From positions 310,001 to 374,000 of the forward strand of contig JANEZZ010002200.1 in NCBI GenBank assembly GCA_026122225.1: a stretch of DNA of 64,000 nucleotides, written 5' to 3'. Shown one piece after another: positions 31,366-42,376 of this stretch; position 1 is the first letter of the stretch, and the number at the start of each line of letters is the position of its first letter. Under the pieces are notes generated by a model, which searched no databases, had not been told where the DNA came from, and was given only the letters and a program-made list of their open reading frames with translations. Both the position numbers and the translations under genes were made by a program. Source of the stretch: Heloderma charlesbogerti. Lineage: Eukaryota > Chordata > Lepidosauria > Squamata > Helodermatidae.

Positions 31366-31745
31366 TCACATGGAGCTTTTATCCTGCTATTGAGATTGAT
31401 TACTCATGGACATTGGTGGATCCTTTAGATGACGTTGTCAACCTCCCACACAAATGACCTTTATTCCATTATTTAAAAGATCAGAGATAATGAGCTATCA
31501 AATTATCACGCTTGAGTTCCACTTAAGTTCCCTCATGAAAAAGGAAAAGCCGCGAGAAGAAGAGCTGGACCACAGCGCCATCTAGCGGCTGTATAATGAA
31601 ACATATGGAAGACTCAGATAAGGGGGAAAAGGAGGGGAAAAGTGGGAGGAGAGGAAGCGTGTGTAAAAGGAGTCCGTTGTGATCCTGCATTTAAAACAGA
31701 AGCAGAAAGCCCTGTTTTAAATGCGGGATTTTAGGCTGGTGTAGA
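31366..31745 (-). repeat. Unclassified interspersed repeat, copy 2
   Basis: This is the reverse complement of 38060-38460 over nearly the whole length, with landmarks GGAGCTTTTATCCTGC, ATGACCTTTATTCCATT, ATAATGAGCTATCAAATTA, TGAAACATATGGAAGACTC and GATTTTAGGCTGGTGTAGAG. A TTTAAA-rich segment near one end is palindromic (GCATTTAAAACAG..CTGTTTTAAATGC). No coding capacity; class unknown, plausibly a DNA transposon. Confidence 0.75.
31575..31588 (-). promoter_or_regulatory. CTCF-like motif in repeat copy 2
   Basis: On the minus strand CCGCTAGATGGCGC matches the CTCF core consensus CCASYAGRKGGCRS everywhere except the tolerated G at position 3. It is the best of the three repeat-borne copies and points opposite to the one at 38215. 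Motif only. Confidence 0.5.
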
Positions 31746-32794
31746 GATGCTCACAGTCACACCAAGATGTCTTATTTTTGAAAGCCAACCATCGACTCCC
31801 CCTGAACATCTCCTGGCCCTTCGTCAGTTCTACCACAGGCCAGTCTCTGAGGACCACCCCTATCCAGTTAAGTGAGAGCAATTCTGATGAGGAGACCAGA
31901 ACGTTACACAGTGTTCTGACTGAGTAAGGGCAGGCCATTGATTTGTATAATAGCATTATAATCCCTCTGAATTAGTTTGCTTCCCCATTCGTAATGCATT
32001 CTAACACCCTGTTCCCATTTTTATCCTTAGCGGCACGATAATCTTATTTATGCAATTACATTTATCTGAATGACCTGAGGGATGCCCCAAACATTCAAAT
32101 AACCAAATGCTTTGGATAACTGGGAGTGTTGTTTATGTTGGGCGACAAAGGCACACTGCTGTATGTACACCACCGAATATACTGACATCTCTGGAAAATG
32201 AAGCCAAAGGTTATACGCTGGGCAATGTTGGTGCTTAGCATGTTTTGAAAAACTGCCAGTGTCTTCACTCTGTTCCCACTCACCCTTGTGCTTAATTGAA
32301 AGAGGACAGCTTTTTCATGGTTTTGGTAATCCCAGAGAATGGGACATCCCCAGCCCAGAACCGCACCTATCCCTCTCAGTCCCAAAGACATGATCATGCC
32401 ATGGAGCAAGTGGTTGTTGGGAAAATGCTGGCATTTTCTGGTAAAGACTTTAAGAGCACTTTTTGTGTTGTTTATAAAGACAATTCATTGCGTTCTCCTG
32501 GACTATGTTCCTCAATGCAAGAAGCAGAAAGGGAAAATTCAGTTACTTCCATACCACCCAGGAAGCTTAACAACATTACTGGAATGGTCAGAATATGGAA
32601 CTTTGGCACCAAACTGAGGGCTCAAAGGGCCAAACTATACATCATAAGCTGATGTATGTTACATTCCTCCATTTTCTTTTAAATTTAAAAGCAACCTTCG
32701 GAAGGCAGAACTGGGAACAAGATAATGGCACGGGGGAAAGGGTTGTTTAAGTCTTTCGCACCAGCCATTTCCCCACTAAAAATGGATCCCCCTT
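31746..32794. other. Unassigned sequence
   Basis: Two overlapping plus frames (32296-32652) have no recognisable domain. No repeat was recognised. Confidence 0.4.
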
Positions 32795-33060
32795 GTTGCT
32801 TACTAGGAGGACCAGGGCCTTTTCATTTGCCACGACAAGCTTACAAAATACCTTCCCCAGGGAGGCCTGTCAGGTCCCGGTACTTCGGGCCTCCAGGCAC
32901 CAGGTCAAAACTTAGTTCTTGAAGAAGGCTTTTCGGATTCATTAATTGATTTGGTGTTTTTGTGTCTCAGTGTGGTGATAGTTTATTTCTGCTCCGCTGT
33001 TTTGTTTTATGAGGCCCAACTGGAATGCGATATGATGTGATAGCAATAAGACAAAATGCC
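32795..33060 (+). mobile_element. Degenerate L2-like LINE 3' end
   Basis: AGGACCAGGGCCTTTTCATT, CTCCAGGCACCAGGTCAAAA and CTTAGTTCTTGAAGAAGGC follow the order seen in the LINE 3' end at 22905-23010. Confidence 0.6.
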
Positions 33061-33261
33061 CCTTCCTGTAAACCTGTCACTTTATTTGCAGGTGGCAAAA
33101 ATGAAAGGGCATTTCATCCATAGTGGGAAGAAGTAACATTCCTTGAACATTTGGGGGCTTTATCTTTGCTGACAAGCAGCAGGGGTAATTCCTTCTTTCT
33201 TCCTTTATACTTATTTTTTGTTGCTGTTTGTTGCATCAGTGAAGCTCCTTGCAATTGTCAA

Positions 33262-33540
33262 TAGCGGCCATTTTCTCCTACCAGAATGTCCCTGGAATGA
33301 CATTCCCTGGAATGCTCCTGAGGGGAGCATCTAAGAAAAAAAAGGCAGCTGCCAGTGTGGCTGCTATTTGCCTCCTCAGAATAATGCTACGGCAGGACAC
33401 AGCATCATTCTGAAGGGGCTTCTGAGGAAAAGTTTCCAGGGAAAAGTTGCTATTTCCCCACACACACACTCCCTCAGAATGACACTGCCTCTTATGTCGT
33501 GCCGTTCCGGGGGAAGTCTGGAGTAGAAAATGGTGGCTGT
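33262..33540. repeat. Imperfect foldback element
   Basis: TAGCGGCCATTTTCTCCTAC at the left pairs with GGAGTAGAAAATGGTGGCTG at the right. An inner small palindrome lies at GGAATGACATTCC (33295-33307). Probably a MITE; no target duplication was found. Confidence 0.55.
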
Positions 33541-34563
33541 GAGCCAACGGCAGGTGTGAGAAGCTCTGTTTCTACCACCGCCACCGGCAACAAAAAGAAA
33601 TTCTAAAAGAAAAGAGAAAAGGAACTGCTGTCACTGCTGTCAAAGGTAAGGCCCTGAAATGTTCAAGGGTTTTTTCTCCTCCACCCATCCCAAATCAGCC
33701 CCCTTAATATATTAATGTCGTTGCTGTGGCTTTCGTGTAGGTGTGCGTAACCTTGTTTTATTTTTGATATTTTACTCTTTTAACTTTTCGTGTAAACTGC
33801 TTTGTGTTATGGGAGGGGCTCATGGGTTTAATCCAGCCCAGGGGCTGAGCTGTAGGGTAGCCAGGTGTCCTACTTCTCAGACGACAGTCCTCTGTTTGAA
33901 GATGTTCTCTGTTTGAAGGGGTGTCCAGTCCAAGGCAGGCTTAAAGATAAAGAAACATAAGAAACCATAAGCATTGGGAGCAGGCCAGGGCCTTGAAGTT
34001 GCCCATCCACTGTTGGCACCTGGGCAGCAAACTGAACAACAGGCACACATATCACATGGCTGCCATCTTCCCTGCAATGGTGGGATGTGCTGCATTTCTA
34101 TCTCTAGTTATTATTTCTAAATTTGCAACTATACATATACATGTGCATTCATGGTGTCCTCTTTTCTCCTCTTTTTTGGGTGGTGCAATTCCTCTTGGTT
34201 GGCAATGCGTAAGTTCCCCACCCCTGGTGTATGCAAAGCATTCCCTGTCAGGAGGACAACAGGTGAGCTGAGAGCAGTCATGGAGTGAGGGCTGCACCCT
34301 GGGGCTGAAGTCCAGGGCCCCATAGCCCAGCCCCCCAAATGACCACCCAGAGAGTGGCAAGTGATAGTGGCTGGCATGGGCATACCTCAGGCATTCCACC
34401 GGGGCTGACACTGCTTACCGCAGCATCCTTTCCTCTTATTTTTAAGAACATTTCATAGACAGGGGGCAGGCGGGCAGGCATGTACACGGTCACAGGTGCC
34501 CCTTTTATTATTATTTTTGCTTTAAAATAGATATTGCCCCTTTCTACAACAACATGGTGCTTA
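33541..34563. other. Unassigned sequence
   Basis: No gene or repeat family was recognised. Confidence 0.4.
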
Positions 34564-34571
34564 TTCCCAAG

Positions 34572-35260
34572 TAGGGATGTACAAAATTGACTCACCGTTT
34601 TGTCCGGGGTCATTTGCGGTGGGGGGGAGGTGCTCTGTTCCTCTCCCCGAAATTCTTCCTGGCTGGCTTCGCTCCGCGGTGACTCTGCAGAGCCACCGGC
34701 TGGAGCCACCTGCAGCCAGACATCCAGCCGCTGGGCTGCGCAGGGATGCCAATGGCGGCCGCCATAGCCACTGCCATTTGCGTCCCTGTCTTTTGCTGTG
34801 ATAGGCTGCGTAAATATATACATAGCCTATTATGGCAATAGGCAGGAATGCAAATGGAGGCCGCCGTAGCCGCCGCCATTTGCGCCCCTGTCTTTTACCG
34901 TGATAGGCTACGTAAATATATACATATAAAAGACAGGGACGCAAATGGCGGGGGCTACAGTGGCCGCCATTTGTGTTCTTGCCTATTGCCAAGATATATA
35001 TATATTTACGTATATATTTACGTAGCCTATTCACGCAAATGGCGTCCCTCTGTTAGCCTTGATAGGCTACGTAAATACTTACGTAGCCTATCACGGCCAT
35101 TCGAGGAGCACCGGAACAGCTGACAAAGGTATGCTCCATTCCGGGCCCATTTTGTGGGGTGGTGGGGCGGGTGGCTTCGTTCCGCCATGGATTCCAGGGG
35201 GCTGAATGCGCTGGCATTCGGCCTCCCTGGAATCCGTGGCGAAACTCTCCAACATCCCTA
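34572..35260 (-). mobile_element. Non-autonomous hAT-like hairpin element
   Basis: The left end (end B) TAGGGATGTACAAAATTGAC and the right end (end A) CTCTCCAACATCCCTA are flanked by the exact octamer ttcccaag (34564-34571, 35261-35268). Palindromes lie at 34795-34836 and 35056-35097, a half at 34898-34930, and an eroded TATATA-rich one at about 34985-35033. Between them are ATGGCGGCCGCCAT-type and CCGCCATTTGCG units. The end-A subterminal palindrome GAATGCGCTGGCATTC is present. Non-coding. Confidence 0.92.
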
Positions 35261-35268
35261 TTCCCAAG

Positions 35269-35950
35269 TCAATTTGTTCGGTATCAAGGCAGCAGAAGCA
35301 AAGTCCATTTTACTCTTGTAGTCATGACTACATAGCTATGATTTCATTGAATTTGAAGTGCAAAACTGCACATCTCAGAGTATTATTATTTTTTAAATCA
35401 GCATTAGCGAACGGTTTATTTGTTTGTTTGTTTTGCTCTAACATGTCAGGAAGGTGGAAGCACTGCTAAAGCATGGAATGGAGGAGCAGGGGAGAGAAAT
35501 GCTTCACCGTTGAAATAATACACTTGGCCATATAAAGCCTCCCCTTCCCCCCCCCCATTAAATCCAGCTGCACCACTGGCTAAGAGTGCCCACCCTATGC
35601 TAAAGTCCAGATTTGGCATTTATATGGTGATTATATAATACACAGAATATTGTCATGGGCTATATGTAAAATAATAGATAGATTTGAGCGGGACTTGGCA
35701 GTGCTTGAGTATATTCTGTGATTCATTTAGCCCTGCTAGTACCTGATAGCCTCATGGACACAACAATTCCAGAAAGACGTAGCTATTCTCAGTGGGTTAT
35801 AATAATGACATAACAACATCACCGCCTCCTTCGCTAGCCACCCCGAACCCAAGGAACGCCACACTTTTCACAATTGCCCTTGTGGGATTGTCAACAAAGC
35901 CCACTGCGATGACCCAGGCTTGCTGCTTGCAAACCACCAACCGCCAACAG
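35269..35950. other. Unassigned sequence
   Basis: No gene or repeat was recognised. Confidence 0.4.
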
Positions 35951-36420
35951 AATTCAAACTGATCTTGATAGGCTGGAGTGCTGGGCAGAAAACAACAGAA
36001 TGGAATTTAATAGGGATAAATGCCAAGTTCTGCACCTAGGAAAAAGAAACCAAATGCAGTTACAAGATGGGGGATACTTGGCTCAACAATACAAGCGAGA
36101 AGGATCTTGGAATTGTTGTCGATCACAAGCTGAATATGAGCCAACAACGTGATGTGGCTGCAAAAAAGGCAAATGCTATTTGGGGCTGCATTACTAGAAG
36201 CATAGCTTCCAAATCCCAGGAAGTACTAGTTCCTCTCTACTCAGCACTGGTTAGGCCTCATCTGGAGTTCTGTGTCCACCACCCTTTAAGAAGGATGCAG
36301 ACAAGCTGGAGAGGGTTCAGAGGAGGGCAAAAAAGATGATCAGGGGACTGGAAACAAAGCCCTGTGAAGAGAGACTGAAAGAACTGTGCATGTTTAGCCT
36401 TGAGAAGACTGAGGGGAGAT
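35951..36420 (+). pseudogene. CR1 reverse transcriptase, C-terminal remnant
   Basis: The sequence encodes the terminal part of CR1 ORF2 in pieces. An upstream piece in one frame covers the LERW/NNRM region. From 36067 another frame has [36 protein letters not shown] and [18 protein letters not shown] deletion after HLEFCV removes the FWAPH region and shifts the frame. The catalytic part is missing by truncation. It is inactive and more eroded than the copy at 29645. Confidence 0.88.
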
Positions 36421-36767
36421 AGGATGGCACTCTTCAAGTACTTGAAAGGATGTCACAGAAAGGAAGGCCAGGATCTCTTCTTGATCATCCCAGAATGCAG
36501 GACACGGAATAATGGTCTCAAGTGACAGGAAGCCAGATTCCGGCTGAACATCAGGAGAAACTTCCTGACTGTTAGAGCAATACAGCAACGGAACCAATGA
36601 CCAGGGGATGTGGCGGGCTCTCCCACCCTGGAGGCATTCAAGACGAGGCTGGACAGCAACCTGCCAGGGATGCTCTGACTTGGATTCCTGCACTGAGCAG
36701 GGGGTTGGACTCAATGGTCTTATAGGCCCCTTCCAGCCCTACTATTCCATGATTCCATGATTCTAAC
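35951..36767 (+). mobile_element. CR1 LINE, 5'-truncated
   Basis: It starts mid-ORF2 (CAAACTGATCTTGATAGGCT), runs through the 3' UTR and ends with AGGCCCCTTCCAGCCCTACT and ATTCCATG repeats. Same subfamily as 20415. Confidence 0.94.
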
Positions 36768-37411
36768 CCAACAGAGAGAGGGGAATGAGTGGATTAGCCA
36801 CAGGAACAGCCAGTGTACTATGAAAATAAATAAATAAATAAAAAGTGCACCGAGTGATTTGCTATTGGCACACGCAGTGGTTTGACCATGAGGGAGAAAT
36901 GCAGCCAACCCGCAGGCTGTTCCAATAAAGCTTTCTCTGACACCAAAATCGCCCACCACGTACACACGTGTTTACATACTTTGAAATTAAACTTGTGTTC
37001 TGCAAGCCTTGAGATACATGCTTGTGGATACAAAATAAAATCCTCCCTAAGCTGATTCAAGCGAGCAAAAGGGGGCAATGGAATGGCCCATAAACCTGTA
37101 TGAGGGGGCTGCTGCCCTATATTATGAAGCAAAGCCCATGCCCTGTATTTCAACTCTTAGAAGCAAAGCTGTTTCCAGACATTTCTAGTAATCAGGATCG
37201 CTTGGGCAATGAGTATACCAATTGCCAGCTTCCTAGCTAGCGTGGGAGCTGCGTAACCATTTGGTGGTACTCTCTGTGCCCCCTATTTAAGGGAGAGACG
37301 TACAAATGCCCAGTTTTCAGATTTTTCTAGCAATCAGAGTGGTGTATTCCAAATTTCAGCTTTTGCAGTAATGAACGTAAAATGCTGCTTTCTGCAGAGT
37401 TACGCCTGCCC
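36768..37411. other. Unassigned sequence
   Basis: A short (AAAT)n lies at about 36827-36842. Nothing else was recognised. Confidence 0.4.
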
Positions 37412-37419
37412 ATCTAGAC

Positions 37420-37761
37420 TAGGGGTGGACAACCTACAGCCCTTGGCTCAGTTTTATGCAGCCCTCTGCCTCATTTCAAAAGCCCTCTTGAAGTGATCAG
37501 TTCAGATCTCTGGCAAGAACAATCTGTCCTTCCCTTGACAGCCCTCTAGGCAGGGAGGAAGAGGGGGGGAAGAGAAGGAAGTGGCAAAAAGAGGGAGGAG
37601 ATGGGGTGTGCCTGCCACCCACTTTGGCTCTGGCCCCACCTACTGTTGGCTTCAGCTATACCCACAGCCAGCATGCAGCCCGCCTATATGTGCCCCCACT
37701 CATGTGCCCCCACCAACAGAGGCAATGCAACCCTTGACAGAAAAAAAGGTCCCCATCCTTG
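37420..37761. mobile_element. Non-autonomous hAT-like element (342 bp)
   Basis: TAGGGGTGGACAACC and CCCCATCCTTG are imperfect inverted ends, flanked by the exact octamer atctagac (37412-37419, 37762-37769). The interior is non-coding. Confidence 0.85.
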
Positions 37762-37773
37762 ATCTAGACCAGT

Positions 37774-37862
37774 ATTAAGAACATAAGAAGAGCCCTGCTG
37801 GATCAGACCAAGGGTCCATCTAGTCCAGCATTCTGTTCACACAGTGGCCAACAGTGGCAGGT
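37774..37862 (-). mobile_element. CR1-like LINE 3' end
   Basis: AAGAACATAAGAAGAGCCCT, CTGGATCAGACCAAGGGTCC and TCTGTTCACACAGTGGCC form the inverted tail of the CR1 subfamily seen at 9292. Confidence 0.88.
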
Positions 37863-38059
37863 CGTCAAGGTATCAGGCAGAGGTATTTTCCCAGCATTGC
37901 CTGAGATCTTTAAGCAATCCCTCTCTCACACATTTATATCTTGGCTTTCCATGGAAGAACTTGAGGCAGCTAACGACAAAATGAAAAAACATAAATTAAC
38001 AGTTTTAAAACAGTCTAACACTTAAACAGCAGCTGGAAATAACGGAATACAGCAACGAT
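37863..38059. other. Possible LINE tail
   Basis: CTTGGCTTTCCATGGAAG and GTTTTAAAACAGTC resemble an old inverted L2-like 3' end. Confidence 0.4.
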
Positions 38060-38460
38060 ATGAGCATCTCTACACCAGCCTAAAATCCCCCATTTAAAAC
38101 TGGGTTTTCTGCTTCCATTTTAAATGCAGGATCACAACGGGCTCCCTTTACACGTGCTTCCTTTCCCCCTCCTTTCCCCCCTTATCTGAGTTTTCCATAT
38201 GTTTCATTATACAGTTGCTAGATGGTGCTGTTGTCCAGCTCCTCTTATCGCTAGTTTTCCTCTTTTCACAGAGACAACTCAAGAGGAACTTGAGCACTGT
38301 AATTTGATAGCTCGTTATCTCCGATCTTTTAAAAAATGAAATCAATAAAGGTCATTTCGTGCAGGAGACACCCTGGAGGATGACAACATCATCTAAAGGA
38401 CACTCAAACATTGTGAGTAATCTCAAAGCAGGATAAAAGCCCCGTGTGGAGAAGACCTCC
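38060..38460 (+). repeat. Unclassified interspersed repeat, copy 3
   Basis: This is the inverted partner of 31366-31745 and a longer relative of 2396-2635. It runs from GAGCATCTCTACACCAGCC through the palindromic CCATTTAAAACTGG segment, the TAGATGGTGCTG block, CACCCTGGAGGATGACAACA and GGATAAAAGCCCCG. Confidence 0.75.
38215..38228 (+). promoter_or_regulatory. Weak CTCF-like motif in repeat copy 3
   Basis: TTGCTAGATGGTGC is homologous to the motif at 31575-31588 but has lost the leading CC and the GCGC ending. Binding is less likely here. Confidence 0.3.
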
Positions 38461-39154
38461 GTAACTGATACTTCTACGCAGTTATGTTGCAATTTTAATT
38501 CATAAGTGACGTTCCTTTTCAGTTCAACAGGTGGTTATTAAAGCCCTATATGCCAACAATTGAATCTGGCATCTTCTGCATGCAAAACATGTGATCTGTC
38601 AGTGAGCTAAGGACGTTGGAGTACACCTTGACTACTCCATTTTCAAGAAGAGATTACAAAGGTCCCCACTCCGGAGTATTCTAATAATTCGTGTGTCTTG
38701 CGATAAGACGCCTACCAAATTTCAGTTTTCTGTATGTTGTAAACACAACACCTTAAACAGTTCGAAGTACATTTTTGGCCAAAACAGTCATTATATGTGG
38801 ATTCTCGTATTATACTCATTTTTTTTAAGGAAACGCAACCCCAGAATAGTTGGGGACATGCAGAGCTTCCAGGAGTTGGCGCTTCAAGACACCCGGAACA
38901 CCCCGAGGCAGCAGCTCCCAAGGAAGCCGGTTCCATGTGCCACTCCCCTTTCCGGAAGTCTCTCGGTGCCTCGAAGTTCCAGTTCCTGAGAGAGCCATCT
39001 CCATGTGTCCCTCACCTTTCCCAATGGTGAAGCACTTTGAATACCCTTGTGCCCTGCCTCTGTTTTCCTCCCCTCCCTCCCTGTAAGGTTGGAATAATAA
39101 TAATCTGTAATAATAAAACAGAATGTGTGTGCATCTGTCTATCTGTCAGCACCC
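38461..39154. other. Unassigned sequence
   Basis: No gene was recognised. The open frames near 38800-39080 lack recognisable domains. Confidence 0.4.
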
Positions 39155-39480
39155 TAGTGGCAGGACTGTGAAACCTAGACACAATCTGAGAATGCACAGG
39201 CGGGCATCCAGGAAAGTGCCCGCTTCGACAGTCTTCATGAGAACCTGTATTACTTGTAAACCTGTATTACTTGTGATGATGAAGACCATCGAAACGGGCA
39301 CTGTACCAGCTACCTGTCTGTGTGCTCTCAGATTGTGCATCTTTGAATGGATCTCCATTTGTGTATTTTGAAAGTGTAGACCTGTTTCTTTGTATTTTCC
39401 CCTTCTTTGTACATGGGCTTTGTAGTGCTGTGTTTTGCACAATTGTATGTCCACCTTTTGTATAATAAATCACACCTTTG
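39155..39480 (+). mobile_element. Putative Penelope-like retroelement ends, inverted pair
   Basis: A plus-strand unit starts near 39276 with ATGATGA, eight bases, then GAAAC (39291-39295), resembling a hammerhead core with one change. It continues to TTTGTACATGGGCTTTGTAG and an AATAAA (39464-39469). An inverted, partial copy of its beginning lies at about 39160-39243, so two beginnings face head to head. The plus unit aligns with 59405-59710. No reverse transcriptase is present, so assignment to Penelope-like elements is inference. Confidence 0.4.
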
Positions 39481-40387
39481 ATATTGTTAATTACAACTTT
39501 GGGCGCTGTTTAGCTTTTCCTTTTCTTGTTGTTTGCTGGTCTGCAATGGTTGCTCTCCTTTTTGCTTTGTTTCTTGGCAGGTACACTAGACCAGCTGTAG
39601 TGTTTGATCTGTGATGGTTCAATCACACATGTGGCATCTCTTGATGCTGCTGTGCGTGAGACAGAGTGCATGTATGAACCAGACCTTCATTTTTTCTAAA
39701 CCAGAATTACTATTTACATCACTATAACCTCACTAGACTTCAAGTCATTCCCTACTCCCTACTCCCCATTTCCCATTCCCTTCTTTTTAATTCACTCATT
39801 AAATGTACATACCGTAAGACTAAAACTTAGCAAACAGAATCTATGCCCGGGAGCAAATCCTTTGCACAATATTTGAGGAAAAGAGAAAATAGTTATCTTG
39901 GGTATTGAATGACAGAGGTGAAAAATAATTAAATTAGTCCTGCCTCAAATGCAGCAATTACTCAGGAGGAAGACTCCTCTGTTTAAATATTAATTTGAAA
40001 TTTGGCATTGCATTGATCCATAAAGATGGGTTGGTGGTGCATTTGTGTGATTTAATGTGTGTGTACTAAAGGTGTATTGACATAGCTGGCTGTAATTACT
40101 GCTCAAGGAAATGTTATAGGCTTCAGTCTGTTATGTAAGTTGAGCCGCGATTTGGGACATCTCCTACTGGATCGTCTTAATAGTGTCGGTCATATATGCT
40201 CATATTAAGAGCTTTTGGAAGGCTTTTCTGTGTCAGGTTATTCAGCCCAGATCAAATGCCACCTTCATCCAGACTGATCATTAAAGAAGAGTAGATCACC
40301 ACTCCACACGTATACTTACAGCTGACCCGTTAATGACTTCTATTGGATATCATGCATAGAGGACAGCTAATTAAATCATGGCATCAA
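39481..40387. other. Unassigned, apparently unique sequence
   Basis: No repeat family was recognised; the sequence is moderately AT-rich and contains no exon-like frame. It is one of the stretches where conserved non-coding sequence could be sought. Confidence 0.4.
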
Positions 40388-40545
40388 CAAAAGCTTGCTT
40401 AGCCTAGTGGCTAAAAGACTGAGCTGGTTCAGTTCTCACCTCTGCCATGAAGTGGCCTTAGGCAAGGCACAAACTCATAGCCTCATGAGATATTGACCTA
40501 CCTTACTGAGTTATTGTAAGAAGAATTATTGAAAAAAATGTATGT
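40388..40545 (+). mobile_element. Degenerate tRNA-derived SINE
   Basis: AGCCTAGTGGCTAAAAGACTG (A-box-like), GGTTCAGTTCTCACC (B-box-like) and GGCCTTAGGCAAG are in the expected order. Confidence 0.6.
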
Positions 40546-41341
40546 GATTTGTTTCTGTACTTCCATCCCTGCCAACTCTGATATTCGAAGTGGCAAACAA
40601 ATGGTCACGCCTCGAGATTTGAAAGGACACCCACATTAAAAACAATCACACAATAGAAACACATGAAACCCAACCAATACCAATCACAGGCACAGCCATA
40701 GAAAATCCCCAGCAGTCAAGAAATAAAGGGTTGCAGCTGGCTCGCTCGTTGTAATTGGAAAACAGCTAGAGCTGAGGTGAAATTTCTCAGAAGGCATTTT
40801 TCTGAGAAAATTTGTACGTTTTCTTTTTCTCATCCCCATAGAAAAAGAAGGCCACTTTGCTGAATTTTCTGCAAATATTCCTCACCCTATGGGGAGAGGG
40901 GCACCTCCCCCCATACACACACACACCTCCCCACACGTCTAGAATGACACTGCATCCAAGGCATTGCAGAGAATCAACAATGGTGACCAGGCTGTCAAGA
41001 CAGTGCGAGGGGAGTGAAGGTGGTGGTGGGGGGAACATTGGGGAAAAGAAATAAGGTGTGCTACCACCACTGCTAATGGGGAGCCCCACCCTGTGAAACT
41101 GTTGGATAATTTCTTCTTCTGGGAAAATTCTGTGATACGATTCATCACCGATTCTCTGCCCACCAATAGGGTGGAAAACATTGAGAGGCCATTTGCACAC
41201 ATCTCTAGCCTGGCCACCTGGGCAATATTGCCATGTGAGTCTCACTGCAAAGGGCTTTGCAGAGTCAGGGTGCAGGCTCAAGGGATGTAGTGCCCCGTGC
41301 CCTGGCTGAACGAACCCGCCTAATTTAGGGTAATAGAAAAC
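40546..41341. other. Unassigned sequence
   Basis: A minus-strand frame of about 220 codons (40787-41452) shows no recognisable domain and runs into the SINE/MITE at its 5' end, so it is probably spurious. Confidence 0.4.
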
Positions 41342-41620
41342 TACCTTATTCCAAGTCAGGCAATCTAGCTCAGGTTTGCCTGTTCCAGCCTTCCCCAACC
41401 CGGCGCCCTCCTGATGAGTTGGACTACAACTCCCATCATCCACAGCCACCATGCTGGCTAGGGATGATGGGAGCTGTAGCCCAACACAGTTCGGGGAAGG
41501 CTGCTCTGCACTGACTGGCAGCGGCTCTCCAGGCTTTCAGCCTTCTCAGCCGTATTTGGAGATGCCGGCGATCGAACCCGGGACCTTCTGCATGCAAAGC
41601 AGGGGCTCTGCCTCGAAGTT
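41342..41620 (-). mobile_element. tRNA-derived SINE interrupted by a MITE
   Basis: The inverted SINE of the 2705 family is visible as ACTACCTTATTCCAAGTCAG at the left, and ACTGACTGGCAGCGGCTCTC, GATCGAACCCGGGACC (inverted B box) and TTCTGCATGCAAAGCAGG at the right. A hAT-like MITE at about 41389-41500 splits it. Confidence 0.8.
41389..41500. mobile_element. hAT-like MITE inside a SINE
   Basis: The ends CAGCCTTCCCCAACC and TTCGGGGAAGGCTG are inverted. The core CTACAACTCCCATCATCC pairs with GGATGATGGGAGCTGTAG. No clear octamer duplication was seen. Confidence 0.8.
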
Positions 41621-41812
41621 AGTCCCTCCTGTAACATTTTCTGAAACATGGAGAAAGGCTTCAGCCTCAGATGTGAATGAATGTGGTGGGGGACATACAG
41701 GGGAAGGTATGGACCTAGACCTTGTATGGCTTTAAAAGTACCAGATGTTGAACTGGAGCTGGAAACCATTTGGGCAGAATGGCTGGTTCAGTTCTGCCCA
41801 AATGGATGAAAT
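41621..41812. other. Unassigned sequence
   Basis: Short spacer between mobile elements; nothing recognised. Confidence 0.4.
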
Positions 41813-42218
41813 TAGGGATGTCAGAGAAATCTGCAATGGAACCAAATGCGTTGGGTTTTTGTGACTGATTCCATAGTGGACTGGCTTTTCCCCTGCAGGG
41901 CGGATTCCACAGACTTACAGACCAATTTTCTAACTTTCCCAAATTTTGAGCAAATTTCATAGAAGAAAAATATGCAAAATTGTTTTTTAAAAGGCCCCAA
42001 ATGCATAATTCCCTCGTAGGATTAAATGTGAAAATGAGCATTTCGGGGGAATTTGTGCATTTTCGCACATGCAAAATTGCACAATCATGCATTTGTGCAA
42101 AAGTGCATTTGTGCAAATTTGGAAACAAAAAATTCGATTCTGTTGCTGGGTGTTGCTGATTCTGTTGCAATCTGCGAAACACAGACAGAATGGATTTTAC
42201 ACAGCCCATACATCCCTA
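41813..42218. mobile_element. AT-rich non-autonomous hAT-like element
   Basis: TAGGGATGTCAGAGAAATC at the left and CATACATCCCTA at the right are inverted ends. The flanks gatgaaat (41805-41812) and agatgaaa just after 42218 share gatgaaa with a one-base offset. Unlike the GC-rich hairpin family it is AT-rich inside, with TGCATTTTCGCACATGC-type text, so it is a different family with related termini. Confidence 0.75.
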
Positions 42219-42331
42219 AGATGAAAAGTATGATCCCAGCAGTTTCTTCATTGATCTTCAGCAATATTCAGCGAATGAGTTTGGACGCAATACTGGGTTG
42301 CAGCCCAGCCTAAGGTGGGTTGTAACACCAT

Positions 42332-42376
42332 ATGGATGGATGGATGGATGGATGGATGGATGGATGGATGGATGGA
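42332..42376. repeat. (GGAT)n microsatellite
   Basis: About 11 near-perfect copies of ATGG/GGAT. Confidence 0.95.

Noticed and set aside
40787..41452. 221-codon minus-strand frame as a protein-coding gene
   Set aside because: It overlaps a SINE/MITE at its start, has no recognisable domain, and its composition looks like translated non-coding DNA.
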